A program made the translations under genes and the position numbers. This document shows, piece by piece, positions 51,232 through 60,152 of a stretch of 61,443 nt of DNA. The stretch's first letter is position 1. Every line of letters starts with the position of its first letter. Under the pieces are notes generated by a model. It did no database searches, was not told where the DNA came from, and worked only from the letters and a program-made list of their open reading frames with translations. This stretch comes from an uncultured Shewanella sp. Its GTDB lineage: Bacteria > Pseudomonadota > Gammaproteobacteria > Enterobacterales > Shewanellaceae. The stretch lies in assembly GCF_947491715.1 (NCBI RefSeq), contig NZ_CANLKR010000030.1, forward strand, positions 1 through 61,443. Direction: 5' to 3'.

Positions 51232-52134
51232 ATGCTTGAAAATGACATTCGACTTTCAGTCAAAGCCGCACTTGACGAAGACTTAGGTCATCAAGATGCA
51301 AATCACAATCAAACGTCAGATCACCGCAGTCAAGCCGATATTACAGCGCAACTGATCCCAAGCGACAAATACGCACAAGCAAAACTCATCACTCGAGAAG
51401 AAGGCGTCTTTTGTGGTAAGGCTTGGGCAGAACAAGTTTTTAATCAACTCGGTGGTGAAGTCGCTTTGCTTTGGCATGTTGATGACGGTGATTTACTCAT
51501 ACCTAACCAAGTACTTTGTGAATTATCAGGCTCAGCCAGAACCATTCTAACCGGCGAAAGAACGGCCATGAATTTTATTCAAACGCTGTCGGGTGTCGCC
51601 ACGCTCACCAAAACTTATGTCGATAAGCTCGCAGGAACTCATGCACAGCTGCTTGATACCCGTAAAACCCTGCCAGGACTCAGAACCGCTCAAAAGTATG
51701 CCGTAACCTGTGGCGGCGGTGTTAACCACCGGATCGGTCTGTATGATGCCTTTTTGATAAAAGAAAATCACATTATGGCCTGCGGTAACATCAAAAATGC
51801 TGTGGCGTCCGCAAGAAACTTGCACCAAGATAAAGTGGTTGAGGTTGAAGTGGAAAATATTGACGAACTGAGTCAAGCACTCGACGCTCAAGCAGACATC
51901 ATCATGTTGGATAATTTCGATATCAATAGGATGTTAGAAGCCGTTGAGCTTAACAATCAATATAAAACACCTGAGGATCCACAAGGCTACCAAGGCGCAA
52001 AACTAGAAGTGTCTGGTGATGTGACTTTAGACACCATTGCAAACTTTGCTAAAACAGGCGTAGATTACATCTCCGTAGGTGCGCTCACCAAGCATGTTCG
52101 CGCATTAGATTTGTCATTACGATTACAAAATTAG
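51232..52134 (+). CDS. nadC: Quinolinate phosphoribosyltransferase (decarboxylating)
   Basis: A 300-aa cytosolic enzyme of de novo NAD synthesis converting quinolinate and PRPP to nicotinate mononucleotide. Family signatures are GERTAMNFIQTLSGVATLT, the catalytic DTRKTLPGLRTAQKYAVTCG (Arg/Lys residues for quinolinate), GGGVNHRIGLYDAFLIKENH, and the acidic VEVEVENIDEL and IMLDNFD segments. ATG is preceded by AAGGA nine bases upstream. Length is typical. It is divergent from ampD (the ampD-nadC arrangement is common in gammaproteobacteria) and ends in a strong terminator. Confidence 0.98.
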   Translation: MLENDIRLSVKAALDEDLGHQDANHNQTSDHRSQADITAQLIPSDKYAQAKLITREEGVFCGKAWAEQVFNQLGGEVALLWHVDDGDLLIPNQVLCELSGSARTILTGERTAMNFIQTLSGVATLTKTYVDKLAGTHAQLLDTRKTLPGLRTAQKYAVTCGGGVNHRIGLYDAFLIKENHIMACGNIKNAVASARNLHQDKVVEVEVENIDELSQALDAQADIIMLDNFDINRMLEAVELNNQYKTPEDPQGYQGAKLEVSGDVTLDTIANFAKTGVDYISVGALTKHVRALDLSLRLQN

Positions 52135-52153
52135 CACGGCAGCTAGCACTAAA

Positions 52154-52192
52154 AATATAAAAACCACTTGATATTAAAGTGGTTTTTATATT
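52154..52192. terminator. Terminator of nadC
   Basis: AATATAAAAACCACTT (52154-52169) pairs perfectly over 16 bp with AAGTGGTTTTTATATT (52177-52192); seven-base loop, T run within the right arm. Confidence 0.92.
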
Positions 52193-52382
52193 TATAAGTA
52201 ATATAAACTCGGCAATTTATCCATTCTTTCGACCTAGCCCGCCCAACAAATCACTATATTGAATCACCAATAGAAAAAAGATGACGATAACCTTTCCCGA
52301 CTATTGGCTAACAAGTATTTAATGTTTAAGGGATCACTGACGATTCATCATAATCGCTAGGCATCATGTGGTCAGGGTCAAA

Positions 52383-53024
52383 CTAAAAACGATAAGACGC
52401 ACGCACACCAATTAAGGTATTGGCCGGAATATAATCATTCGCCGTTTGATAGGTCACCGATAACCCTAATCCCACATGATTTCTGAAGTTATACTTAATT
52501 CCCGTCCCCGCAATACCCACAATACGGGTTTGATTTTTATCGATAACCGTATTCGAATACACATACTCATCATGTACATCGGCTTGATAAAGCCCTAATC
52601 CCGCTTTAGCAAACACACTAAAATGGTTGGCGAGTGGATAGTTATAAATAAAACTGCCATCAATACCTTGAACCTGATAATGCCAGTTAGCACTGTTATT
52701 TCCTACGTCGGCACTGCCATTCATGTCGACGGTATTGTTATAGCCCACTTCAAAGGCATAGTTTCGATCAAATTGATAACCCGCAAACAAACGACCACCA
52801 AGATTATCAGAACCAAATAAATTTAAATCTGCATTATCAATACTTTGGTAAGAGGCATTAGTTTGACTATTTTTAGAATACCCCAGCTCAGTCCCAATAT
52901 AAAAACCCGCATTTGAGTCACCGTGGTGAGGACCGCGCTCAAAGGGCCTATTATCACCAGATCTTGCCATACTGGGCACAGACACACACATCAGCAATAG
53001 CATGAAAAGCAGTTTAGATTTCAT
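52383..53024 (-). CDS. Outer-membrane beta-barrel protein (OmpA/OmpW-like fold)
   Basis: A 213-aa exported protein. Signal peptide MKSKLLFMLLLMCVSVPSMA, then alternating strands of an 8-strand barrel: AGFYIGTELGYSKNSQ, GGRLFAGYQFDRNYAFEVGY, GSFIYNYPLANHFSVFAKAG, VGIAGTGIKYNFRNHVGLGL, ending ASYRF with the C-terminal Phe required by the BAM machinery. This is the outer-membrane-protein beta-barrel domain (small OmpA-like/PagP-size barrels) without a periplasmic OmpA domain. It is monocistronic, convergent with nadC. Function is not predictable; related proteins act as adhesins or small porins. Confidence 0.85.
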   Translation of the reverse strand: MKSKLLFMLLLMCVSVPSMARSGDNRPFERGPHHGDSNAGFYIGTELGYSKNSQTNASYQSIDNADLNLFGSDNLGGRLFAGYQFDRNYAFEVGYNNTVDMNGSADVGNNSANWHYQVQGIDGSFIYNYPLANHFSVFAKAGLGLYQADVHDEYVYSNTVIDKNQTRIVGIAGTGIKYNFRNHVGLGLSVTYQTANDYIPANTLIGVRASYRF

Positions 53025-53545
53025 CACATCATTCTTCTCTTTTTAATATTTGCAGCCTAATTTAACGGCTTTTTTATTGTCCTCCTACTGGATCTAGCCA
53101 ACTTAATGGTTTTAAGCCTTTATTTATTGTTTAGTTAATAACCTTTACATATTACTTTTAATAAAGCTGCCGCATAAAAGACGTAAACACTGCAAACTTT
53201 CAACAAGTATTAGGCTAAACATCACAGATAAAATACACACTCGTTTTATCCCACCTGCTGAGTCAGCAGGTACACTCTTCCCCCTAACAAGACTTAATAA
53301 GCGGTAATAAGATGTAATAAATGCCAAAAGTGGAATGCTCTTATTTTTATTTATATATATTCAATAACATAAGTAATACCTGAATTGAAAAATATGTTTT
53401 AACATCAAATTAATTGGTTTGAATACGTCATTCTATATAGAAAAATCTCAAAAACTGTTTTTTTGTACTACCTTTATACTATCTCAACAGCTTGTTCGAA
53501 TGCTTAAATAGTACATCAGTCAAACATAAGCATTTATCGATTGAT
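53025..53545. other. Gene-free region between OMP and pilA
   Basis: More than 500 bp without a gene. It holds a perfect 19-bp palindrome, ACCTGCTGA (53254-53262), G, TCAGCAGGT (53264-53272), and AT-rich sequence on either side. A 60-codon minus-strand frame at 53145-53327 runs through the palindrome and has no ribosome-binding site. Confidence 0.45.
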
Positions 53546-53596
53546 AGTAAGCATTGATAGATACTAAACATTGATAAAGAGTAAGCATTGATACTG
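53546..53596 (+). repeat. Three tandem 17-bp iterons upstream of pilA
   Basis: Copies start at 53546, 53563 and 53580, each beginning A(G/C)TAA(G/A)CATTGATA; spacing is exactly 17 bp. Copies one and three are identical over 14 bp. A partial TAAGCATT occurs just before (53528-53535). The last copy ends 69 bp before the pilA ATG, so a regulator-binding array for pilA is plausible. Confidence 0.6.
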
Positions 53597-53665
53597 GATA
53601 ACTTATTCAGAACACGAACCTAATGAAGACAACTCAGTAAAAATTATGTAACTGGAGAGCGCATT

Positions 53666-54277
53666 ATGAGTATACACGTCACGGATGACAGGAAAACCAC
53701 ACCTGCTCATTCTCATCGCACCATCAATCCATCGACTATTCGCCCATCAGCCATTCACCATCAGCATCAGCATCAGCATCAGCATTATGCTCCAGAGCAT
53801 AAGTTAGAACATGGGTTAACACATAGGCGCACTCATTCAAAACCCCATCGCCAACAAGGCTTCACCTTAATCGAACTCATGATAGTGGTCGCCATTATCG
53901 GTATTCTCGCCGCCGTGGCCCTGCCTGCTTATCGGGATTACACCGCTTCCGCTCATGGTGCCGCTGCAATGAAAGGCGTGGCTTCCTACACCACCAAAGC
54001 AGTAACTTGTGTGCAATCAGGCATATCTTGTGCATCTTTATTAACTGAGATCAATGCTGATTCAAAGCTAACAGTGGCTCCAACGTCAGGATTCGATGAA
54101 GGTACAGGCGGCACACTAACCTTTAATGAAGGAACTTGTAGTGTCATGGCTACCATTGCTGATGACGGTACGTTAGCCTATACCTCAGTAGCAAGCAGTG
54201 AAGATGCCGCTGCCGATGATGCTCAGTGTCAAGAAGGTTCAGGCGCCGATGCACCTACAACACCAGATCCAGCATAA
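53666..54277 (+). CDS. pilA: Type IV major pilin with unusually long His-rich leader
   Basis: A 203-aa prepilin. The PilD site is QQG/FTLIELMIVVAIIGILAAVA (cleavage after Gly65, Glu5 present at residue 70), giving a mature pilin of about 138 aa with four Cys in its globular part and an Ala/Asp/Thr/Pro tail. The leader is 65 residues, far above the usual 6-25, with 14 His including a HQHQHQHQH run encoded by 4.5 CATCAG repeats (53759-53785). The ATG is backed by GGAGAG at good spacing, and no in-frame alternative start occurs before the cleavage site. First gene of pilABCD; expressed at the surface as the pilus fibre, used in twitching, attachment and DNA uptake. Confidence 0.92.
   Translation: MSIHVTDDRKTTPAHSHRTINPSTIRPSAIHHQHQHQHQHYAPEHKLEHGLTHRRTHSKPHRQQGFTLIELMIVVAIIGILAAVALPAYRDYTASAHGAAAMKGVASYTTKAVTCVQSGISCASLLTEINADSKLTVAPTSGFDEGTGGTLTFNEGTCSVMATIADDGTLAYTSVASSEDAAADDAQCQEGSGADAPTTPDPA
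53759..53785 (+). repeat. CATCAG hexanucleotide repeat inside pilA leader
   Basis: Four perfect CATCAG units plus CAT. As a multiple of three, slippage would change the His-Gln count without shifting the frame. Confidence 0.9.
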
Positions 54278-54305
54278 CATGTGACCTTCTCTCTCATATA
54301 AAATC

Positions 54306-54338
54306 AATACTGGCTTGAATATCCTTCAAGTCAGTATT
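54306..54338 (+). terminator. Hairpin between pilA and pilB
   Basis: AATACTGGCTTGAA (54306-54319) and TTCAAGTCAGTATT (54325-54338): 14-bp stem with a single G-T pair and a five-base loop. There is no T run, so it may stabilise pilA mRNA or attenuate transcription into pilB rather than terminate fully. Confidence 0.55.
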
Positions 54339-54372
54339 AATGAGTTAGTTATCAAATAACAGGTATGCAGCA

Positions 54373-56202
54373 ATGCCCACTTCCGCTATAAATTCAACGC
54401 CAACCAATACAGCAACGAATATTGATAACACCTCAACGACTAGCGCTTACAATTCTTCTTTTTCCAGTCTTGCAGCTCTCTTTATTCGCCATGAATTAAT
54501 TGAGCCTTCCTTACTCCTTCAAGCCCAGCAACAGGCGAAAGCACAGCAGCAAAACCTCATTCCTTATTTAGTGCACCATGAACTCATCAATGCCTATGAC
54601 ATCGCCCAAGTGTTACATCAAGAATACGGCACCCCTTTATATGATCTCAATGAGCTAGAGCTCGACAGCTTAGATGATTCTATTCTCAATAAAAAACTCA
54701 TCGAAAAACATAATTGCTTACCTTTGTATAAAAAAAATAATCGTCTGTATTTAGCCACCTCAGATCCCACCAATATTGCCGCGTTAGAGGATTTTCAATT
54801 CAGCGCCAGTATGCATACCGAGGCCATATTAGTTGAAGAAGACAAACTCACACAAAACATCAATCGTTTATTGGACTTGGACACCGAAAGCCATTATTTA
54901 AGCCAAGTGGATGAAGAAGCCTTACTTAGCTTAGATGCCTTTGATGATAATCCCCGCGTTAACGAGCAAAACGATGATGAGCAAAATCTTGCTGACGCCC
55001 CTAAAGAAGATGCTCCCATAGTAGTTTACCTCAATAACACTTTAGCTAAAGCCATACATAAAGGCGCCTCAGATCTGCATTTTGAGCCTTACGAACATAG
55101 CTACCGTATACGGTTTCGCATTGATGGTATTTTACATCTCATTGCCGAGCCACCAGTGGCGCTTGCCGCGCGCATTGCAGCGCGCTTAAAAGTCATGGCA
55201 AAGCTTGATATTGCAGAGCGGCGCCTGCCACAAGATGGCCGTATCAAGCTCAGCCTCAACGCCTCAAAAGATCAACATAAAAAACGAACCAAAGCCCATT
55301 CTATCGATTTCAGGGTCAGCACCTTACCCACGCTTTGGGGTGAAAAAATCGTTATGCGTATTCTCGACGCCTCTTCGGCGCAGTTAGGCATTGAAAAACT
55401 CGGCTTTGACGATAAACAAAAACAATTATACCAAAATATGCTTGCCAAACCTCAAGGCATGATCTTAGTCACAGGCCCCACAGGCTCAGGAAAAACGGTC
55501 TCCCTTTATACAGGGCTTAATAGACTCAATACCGCAGAGCGTAATATCTCCACCGCCGAAGATCCCGTCGAAATCAATCTTGAAGGCGTAAATCAAGTCC
55601 ATATCAACCTTAAAGCTGGGCTGACCTTTGCATCAACATTGCGTTCATTCTTGCGCCAAGATCCCGATGTCATCATGGTGGGTGAGATCCGCGATCTTGA
55701 AACCGCCGAAATCGCCATAAAAGCCGCTCAAACAGGCCATTTAGTTCTATCCACCTTGCACACTAACTCTGCAGCAGAAACCCTCACACGATTACTGAAT
55801 ATGGGTGTGCCGGGTTATAATATTGCCAGCTCAGTCTCACTTATAATTGCACAGCGGCTTACCAGACGGCTCTGCTCACACTGCAAACAACAAGAGGCGA
55901 TCCCTGAACATGAATTACTGAGTTTAGGGTTTACCAGTACACAAATTAGGCAAAACATACAATGCTTTCAAGCCGTAGGATGCGAGCATTGTTCAGGGGG
56001 ATACAAAGGGCGTGTGGGCATTTATGAAATGTTACCTATGTCTAACGCCATTGCCGATACTATTATGCAAGGAGGCAATTCACTCGATATAGTCAATCAA
56101 GCCAAAACTCAAGGCATGCAGGACTTACGCTTATCAGGATTACTCAAAGTCATAGAAGGTGTCACCAGTCTTGCTGAAATTAATCGCGTGACTCAATGGT
56201 AA
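54373..56202 (+). CDS. pilB: Type IV pilus extension ATPase
   Basis: A 609-aa cytosolic hexameric motor (GspE/PilB family) that powers pilus assembly. An N-terminal T2SSE_N domain (about 35-190) follows a Thr/Ser/Asn-rich stretch (1-30). The ATPase core has Walker A GPTGSGKTVSLYTGLN (near 369), an Asp box, Walker B RQDPDVIMVGEIRD and the His box LVLSTLHTNSAAETL. A tetracysteine zinc site is present (CSHCKQQ and CEHCSGG). The ATG is preceded by AGG; an ATG at 54365 is out of frame. It is in the pilABCD operon, 95 bp after pilA with a hairpin between. Confidence 0.97.
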   Translation: MPTSAINSTPTNTATNIDNTSTTSAYNSSFSSLAALFIRHELIEPSLLLQAQQQAKAQQQNLIPYLVHHELINAYDIAQVLHQEYGTPLYDLNELELDSLDDSILNKKLIEKHNCLPLYKKNNRLYLATSDPTNIAALEDFQFSASMHTEAILVEEDKLTQNINRLLDLDTESHYLSQVDEEALLSLDAFDDNPRVNEQNDDEQNLADAPKEDAPIVVYLNNTLAKAIHKGASDLHFEPYEHSYRIRFRIDGILHLIAEPPVALAARIAARLKVMAKLDIAERRLPQDGRIKLSLNASKDQHKKRTKAHSIDFRVSTLPTLWGEKIVMRILDASSAQLGIEKLGFDDKQKQLYQNMLAKPQGMILVTGPTGSGKTVSLYTGLNRLNTAERNISTAEDPVEINLEGVNQVHINLKAGLTFASTLRSFLRQDPDVIMVGEIRDLETAEIAIKAAQTGHLVLSTLHTNSAAETLTRLLNMGVPGYNIASSVSLIIAQRLTRRLCSHCKQQEAIPEHELLSLGFTSTQIRQNIQCFQAVGCEHCSGGYKGRVGIYEMLPMSNAIADTIMQGGNSLDIVNQAKTQGMQDLRLSGLLKVIEGVTSLAEINRVTQW

Positions 56203-56219
56203 ACAATTAAGGACATCTC

Positions 56220-57476
56220 ATGAGCGCAAGTAATAGTCTCAGTGCTAAACGCCAGCCAAAGCCCGCGCCCATCATTACTCTCTATGAATGGCAAGGATTC
56301 AACAAACAAGGCGACAAAGTCTCTGGTCAGTTACGCGGCAGCAGTATGGCTGAAATTCGCAGTAAATTAAAATCTCAAGGCATCAGACCTAAGCGCGTTC
56401 ATCGGCAATCCAAACCGCTTTTTAAACTCCCTCCTCCTAACGTCTCAGCCATGGATATTGCCATGATGACCCGTCAAATTGCCACTATGCTAACGGCTGG
56501 CGTGCCATTAGTCACTAGCATTGAACTTATTGCAAGGGGCCATGAAAAAATAAAAATGCGTGAACTGCTTGGGCAGATCCTTGATGATATTCAATCAGGA
56601 ACACCGCTTTCTGACGCACTTCGTGCTCACCGACTTTATTTTGATGATTTATTTGTCGACTTAGTGGCTGCAGGAGAACATGCAGGTGCGCTTGAAACGG
56701 TATTTGATCGCATCGCGCTTTATAAAGAAAAAGCTGAACAATTAAAATCAAAAATAAAGAAAGCCTTATTTTATCCCATCACTGTCATCATAGTGGCCAT
56801 TGCCGTCACCTCAATGTTGCTCTTGTTTGTGGTACCTCAATTTGAGGAGATATTTAATGGCTTTGGTGCCGAATTACCCGCGTTTACGCAAGTCGTTATT
56901 CACATATCGAAAGGCTTACAGGCCTCTTGGCATTTTTTACTCATAGGCTTTATTATCAGTAGTATTATACTGATACGACTGCATCGTCGTTCATTACTTT
57001 TCAGAGATAAAGTCGATGCACTCATATTAAAAATACCTGTAATAGGCCAAATTCTTCATAAAGCCGCTATGGCTCGCTTTGCCAGAACACTGGCTACAAC
57101 CTTTGGCGCAGGCGTACCATTAATTGATGGTTTAGAGTCGGCGGCAGGCGCATCCGGCAATGCAGTGTACCGCCATGCTGTTTTGAAAATGCGAGAACAA
57201 GTGATTTCAGGTATGCAAATGAATACGGCGATGCATACCACAGGCTTATTTCCTGATATGCTGGTTCAAATGGTCATGATTGGTGAAGAATCAGGCTCTT
57301 TAGACAACATGCTCAATAAAGTCGCTAATATTTATGAAATGCAAGTGGATGATGCCGTAGATGGTCTCGCTAGCCTGATAGAGCCAGTCATGATGGTTGT
57401 TATCGGTACCTTAGTCGGCGGCTTAATTGTTGCGATGTATTTACCGATTTTTCAGATGGGAAAAATCGTTAGCTAA
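56220..57476 (+). CDS. pilC: Type IV pilus inner-membrane platform protein
   Basis: A 418-aa polytopic GspF/PilC-family protein that forms the membrane platform rotated by PilB during pilus extension. Two homologous GspF domains are seen (about 75-200 and 275-400), each with MTRQIATMLTAGVPL-type or ARFARTLATTFGAGVPL-type starts, and three or four hydrophobic helices (near 185-205, 235-255 and 385-408). Length is normal. The gene is 17 bp after pilB and 48 bp before pilD on the same strand. Confidence 0.96.
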   Translation: MSASNSLSAKRQPKPAPIITLYEWQGFNKQGDKVSGQLRGSSMAEIRSKLKSQGIRPKRVHRQSKPLFKLPPPNVSAMDIAMMTRQIATMLTAGVPLVTSIELIARGHEKIKMRELLGQILDDIQSGTPLSDALRAHRLYFDDLFVDLVAAGEHAGALETVFDRIALYKEKAEQLKSKIKKALFYPITVIIVAIAVTSMLLLFVVPQFEEIFNGFGAELPAFTQVVIHISKGLQASWHFLLIGFIISSIILIRLHRRSLLFRDKVDALILKIPVIGQILHKAAMARFARTLATTFGAGVPLIDGLESAAGASGNAVYRHAVLKMREQVISGMQMNTAMHTTGLFPDMLVQMVMIGEESGSLDNMLNKVANIYEMQVDDAVDGLASLIEPVMMVVIGTLVGGLIVAMYLPIFQMGKIVS

Positions 57477-57524
57477 GCCATTTGATTAAAAGTTTAACGT
57501 TGAATAACTAGAAATAAGAAGAAA

Positions 57525-58442
57525 ATGACCGAATTTGTAGCGCTACTCAATCAATATCCTTGGCTTTTTATTGCGATTAGCTGTGTGTTTGCCGCCATTT
57601 TAGGCAGCTTTTTAAACGTTGTGATCCACCGTTTACCCGTGATGATGAAGAGGCAGTGGCAGCAAGAGTGCAACGAATATCTAACAGAATATCATCCCGA
57701 TATTGTCAAGCAGCACTCACAAGATTTAGCACGTTCAATAGATAACTATCCACCCCGCTATAATTTAGCCGTTCCCGCATCCAGTTGCCCAAGCTGCCAC
57801 ACTTCCATCAAACCTTATCACAATATTCCAGTACTCAGCTGGCTAATACTCAAGGGGCGATGCGCACAATGCAAAATATCAATATCCACTCGCTACCCCC
57901 TCATTGAAGCGACGAGCGTTATACTGATTGGTACCCTCGCTTGGCATTTTGGTCCCACTAATCTGTTCATTTTTGCCAGTATTTTGACATTGAGTTTGAT
58001 CGTACTGACCTTTATAGATGTTGACGAAATGTTACTTCCAGACCAAATTACCTTGCCACTCCTCTGGTTAGGTATTATTGTTAATATAAACATGGGGTTT
58101 GTTTCGTTAACAAGTTCCATTATTGGCGCGATAGCCGGTTACCTTAGTTTGTGGTTTGTCTTTTGGGGATTTAAATTACTCACTAATAAAGAAGGTATGG
58201 GGTACGGTGACTTTAAACTCTTAGCCGTACTGGGTGCTTGGATTGGCTGGCAAATGCTCCCCATTATTCTCATATTATCCTCAGTCATTGGTGCAACTGT
58301 CGGTATTATGATGATATTAACAAAACAAAAAAAATATCATCAAGCTATTCCTTTCGGACCTTACCTTGCTATTGCAGGCTGGGTAGCCATGATCTGGGGT
58401 GAACCAATACTCAATGGATACTTGTCCTATTTATCACTATAA
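57525..58442 (+). CDS. pilD: Prepilin peptidase/N-methyltransferase
   Basis: A 305-aa inner-membrane aspartyl peptidase (A24) that cleaves prepilin leaders after Gly and methylates the new N-terminus. The N-terminal methyltransferase-linked cysteine motif is complete (CPSCHTSIKPY ... CAQCKIS), followed by about seven helices. Catalytic aspartates are in FIDVDEMLLPDQITLP and GMGYGDFKLLAVLGAW (GYGD). It presumably processes the unusual 65-residue PilA leader and type II secretion pseudopilins. Last gene of the pil set; coaE starts 11 bp later, a conserved pilD-coaE linkage. Confidence 0.97.
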   Translation: MTEFVALLNQYPWLFIAISCVFAAILGSFLNVVIHRLPVMMKRQWQQECNEYLTEYHPDIVKQHSQDLARSIDNYPPRYNLAVPASSCPSCHTSIKPYHNIPVLSWLILKGRCAQCKISISTRYPLIEATSVILIGTLAWHFGPTNLFIFASILTLSLIVLTFIDVDEMLLPDQITLPLLWLGIIVNINMGFVSLTSSIIGAIAGYLSLWFVFWGFKLLTNKEGMGYGDFKLLAVLGAWIGWQMLPIILILSSVIGATVGIMMILTKQKKYHQAIPFGPYLAIAGWVAMIWGEPILNGYLSYLSL

Positions 58443-58453
58443 GAATAATAATT

Positions 58454-59071
58454 ATGTCAAAATTTATAGTAGGCTTAACAGGTGGGATCGGAAGTGGAAA
58501 AACAACCGTTGCAAACCTTTTTGAAGAACTTGGGATCTGCCTTATTGATGCTGATCTGGTAGCAAGGCAAGTTGTCGATAAAGGCTCTGAAGGATTAGCA
58601 CAAATTTGTGCACATTTTGGCAATGATATTTTATTAGAAACAGGTTACCTCAATAGAAGTCAATTAAGAGAAATCATTTTTAATAATCCATTAGAGCGCC
58701 AATGGCTAGATGCTTTATTGCACCCAATGATCCGCAGCGAAATGCAACTTCGAATGACGCAAGCTCATTCACTGTATTGCATAATGATTGCACCATTACT
58801 GTTTGAAAATGGTTTAGATAAGAAAGTTAACCGTACTTTAGTTGTTGATTTGCCTCCTGAACAACAAAAGAAGCGCACTCAGCTTAGAGATAATGTAAGT
58901 GAAACACAAATAGACAATATCATCGCTAGCCAAATGAGTCGAAATGAGAAGCTATCTAAAGCGCATGATGTTATCAATAACCAAGGACCTCAATCTGCAC
59001 TCAAGGAACAAGTGGCACAATTGCATAACCGATATTTGAAGTTAGCAAACAGTGCAGAGCATACATCATGA
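58454..59071 (+). CDS. coaE: Dephospho-CoA kinase
   Basis: A 205-aa cytosolic P-loop kinase performing the last step of CoA synthesis, phosphorylating the 3'-hydroxyl of dephospho-CoA. P-loop GLTGGIGSGKTTVANLF at about residues 7-23; the DADLVARQVV segment and the QLRDNVSETQIDNIIASQMS region are typical. ATG directly follows pilD (11 bp), and the stop overlaps the zapD ATG by four bases (ATGA), so coaE-zapD are translationally coupled. Length matches the family (about 205). Confidence 0.97.
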   Translation: MSKFIVGLTGGIGSGKTTVANLFEELGICLIDADLVARQVVDKGSEGLAQICAHFGNDILLETGYLNRSQLREIIFNNPLERQWLDALLHPMIRSEMQLRMTQAHSLYCIMIAPLLFENGLDKKVNRTLVVDLPPEQQKKRTQLRDNVSETQIDNIIASQMSRNEKLSKAHDVINNQGPQSALKEQVAQLHNRYLKLANSAEHTS

Positions 59072-59790
59072 ATACACTAATTTTTGAACACCCATTAAAT
59101 GAAAAAATCCGCGGCTATTTGCGCCTGGAATATCTCGATCAACAACTTCAGCAAAATTTAGAGGAAGATCATCAGGCTCGCTGCTTCGATCCCTTGTTCT
59201 CTTTATGTGAACTCACAGAGCGTTGTGATTATAGTGGCGAAGTCTTAAAAGATCTTGATAGACAATTAGCACAATGGTCAATAGAAAGCGTACCGGTTAT
59301 GGATACTATCCCCGATCCCATTGCGACACTAAAAGAAAGCCGTAATAAACTTAAACTCGCACAACGGCCAGGCCTCAATATTAAACATGATCGCTTTCTC
59401 AGCACACTCAGGCAAAGATATAATATGCCCGGTGCTTGCTGTAATTTCGATCTTCCTCAATTACACTTTTGGCTTGAAAAACCATGGGAACAAAGACAAC
59501 TTGAATACCTAAGTTGGAAAGCGCAATTCTCCGATCTATTAACACCGATCAAGTTACTTTTAGCCATCACAAGACAATCCAGTCAATATAAAGAATGTTC
59601 AGCTCATGATGGATTTTTTCAAGCCCACAGTGAACACCCGCTTTCATTAGTTCGCATAAAATTGAGCCAAAAAAATCAATGTTATCCAACGATTAGTGGA
59701 CATAAAAATCGCTATGCGATTCATTTTATGCAATTTGATAGTCAGAAACATGCAAATGAAAATATCCCTTTTCAATTAGCAACTTGCTAA
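59068..59790 (+). CDS. zapD: Cell division protein ZapD (YacF)
   Basis: A 240-aa cytosolic protein of the ZapD family that binds FtsZ and bundles its protofilaments at midcell. Family residues: FEHPLNEKIRGYLRLEYL at the start, LFSLCELTERCDYSGEVLKD, and the SLVRIKL-CYP-ISGHKNRYAIHF C-terminal beta-rich region. It overlaps coaE by four bases, so translation is coupled. Yac-region order (coaE-zapD-yacG-mutT) is conserved across gammaproteobacteria. Confidence 0.95.
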   Translation: MNTLIFEHPLNEKIRGYLRLEYLDQQLQQNLEEDHQARCFDPLFSLCELTERCDYSGEVLKDLDRQLAQWSIESVPVMDTIPDPIATLKESRNKLKLAQRPGLNIKHDRFLSTLRQRYNMPGACCNFDLPQLHFWLEKPWEQRQLEYLSWKAQFSDLLTPIKLLLAITRQSSQYKECSAHDGFFQAHSEHPLSLVRIKLSQKNQCYPTISGHKNRYAIHFMQFDSQKHANENIPFQLATC

Positions 59791-59928
59791 TTAATGACAA
59801 GGGTTTATTTCTCCATAAAAGCAACTCACCAGTGACAATGAATAGTTGAAAGGTCTTTTTCACCTATTCACTTATTTTAGGTATAATACTGTTCAAGATC
59901 TTTTAGCGATTATTGAGTTTAACTAAAT

Positions 59929-60141
59929 ATGCCACTTACCGTTACCTGCCCAACATGCCAAGATACTGTCAATTGGGATGATAGCTCGCCCTTTAAACCT
60001 TTTTGTAGTGAACGCTGTAAACTCATTGATTTGGGTGATTGGGCTTCAGAGAAGCATGCCATTCCAGTAAAGCCTGACTTTGATCCCGAAACATTAGATG
60101 GCCTTGGTTACGATGAAGCAGACTTTTTTAAACAGGACTAA
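59929..60141 (+). CDS. yacG: DNA gyrase inhibitor YacG (zinc-binding)
   Basis: A 70-aa zinc-finger protein. Four Cys ligands in CPTCQ (residues 7 and 10) and FCSERC (residues 26 and 30) form the treble-clef site; KLIDLGDWASEKHAIP follows as in E. coli YacG, which binds GyrB. It starts with MPLTVTCPTCQD 138 bp after zapD, and is followed 11 bp later by mutT on the same strand. Confidence 0.96.
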   Translation: MPLTVTCPTCQDTVNWDDSSPFKPFCSERCKLIDLGDWASEKHAIPVKPDFDPETLDGLGYDEADFFKQD

Positions 60142-60152
60142 AACCACATTAT

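Noticed and set aside
53145..53327. 60-codon minus-strand frame upstream of the OMP gene
   Set aside because: Runs through a perfect palindrome, has no ribosome-binding site, and no recognisable motif.
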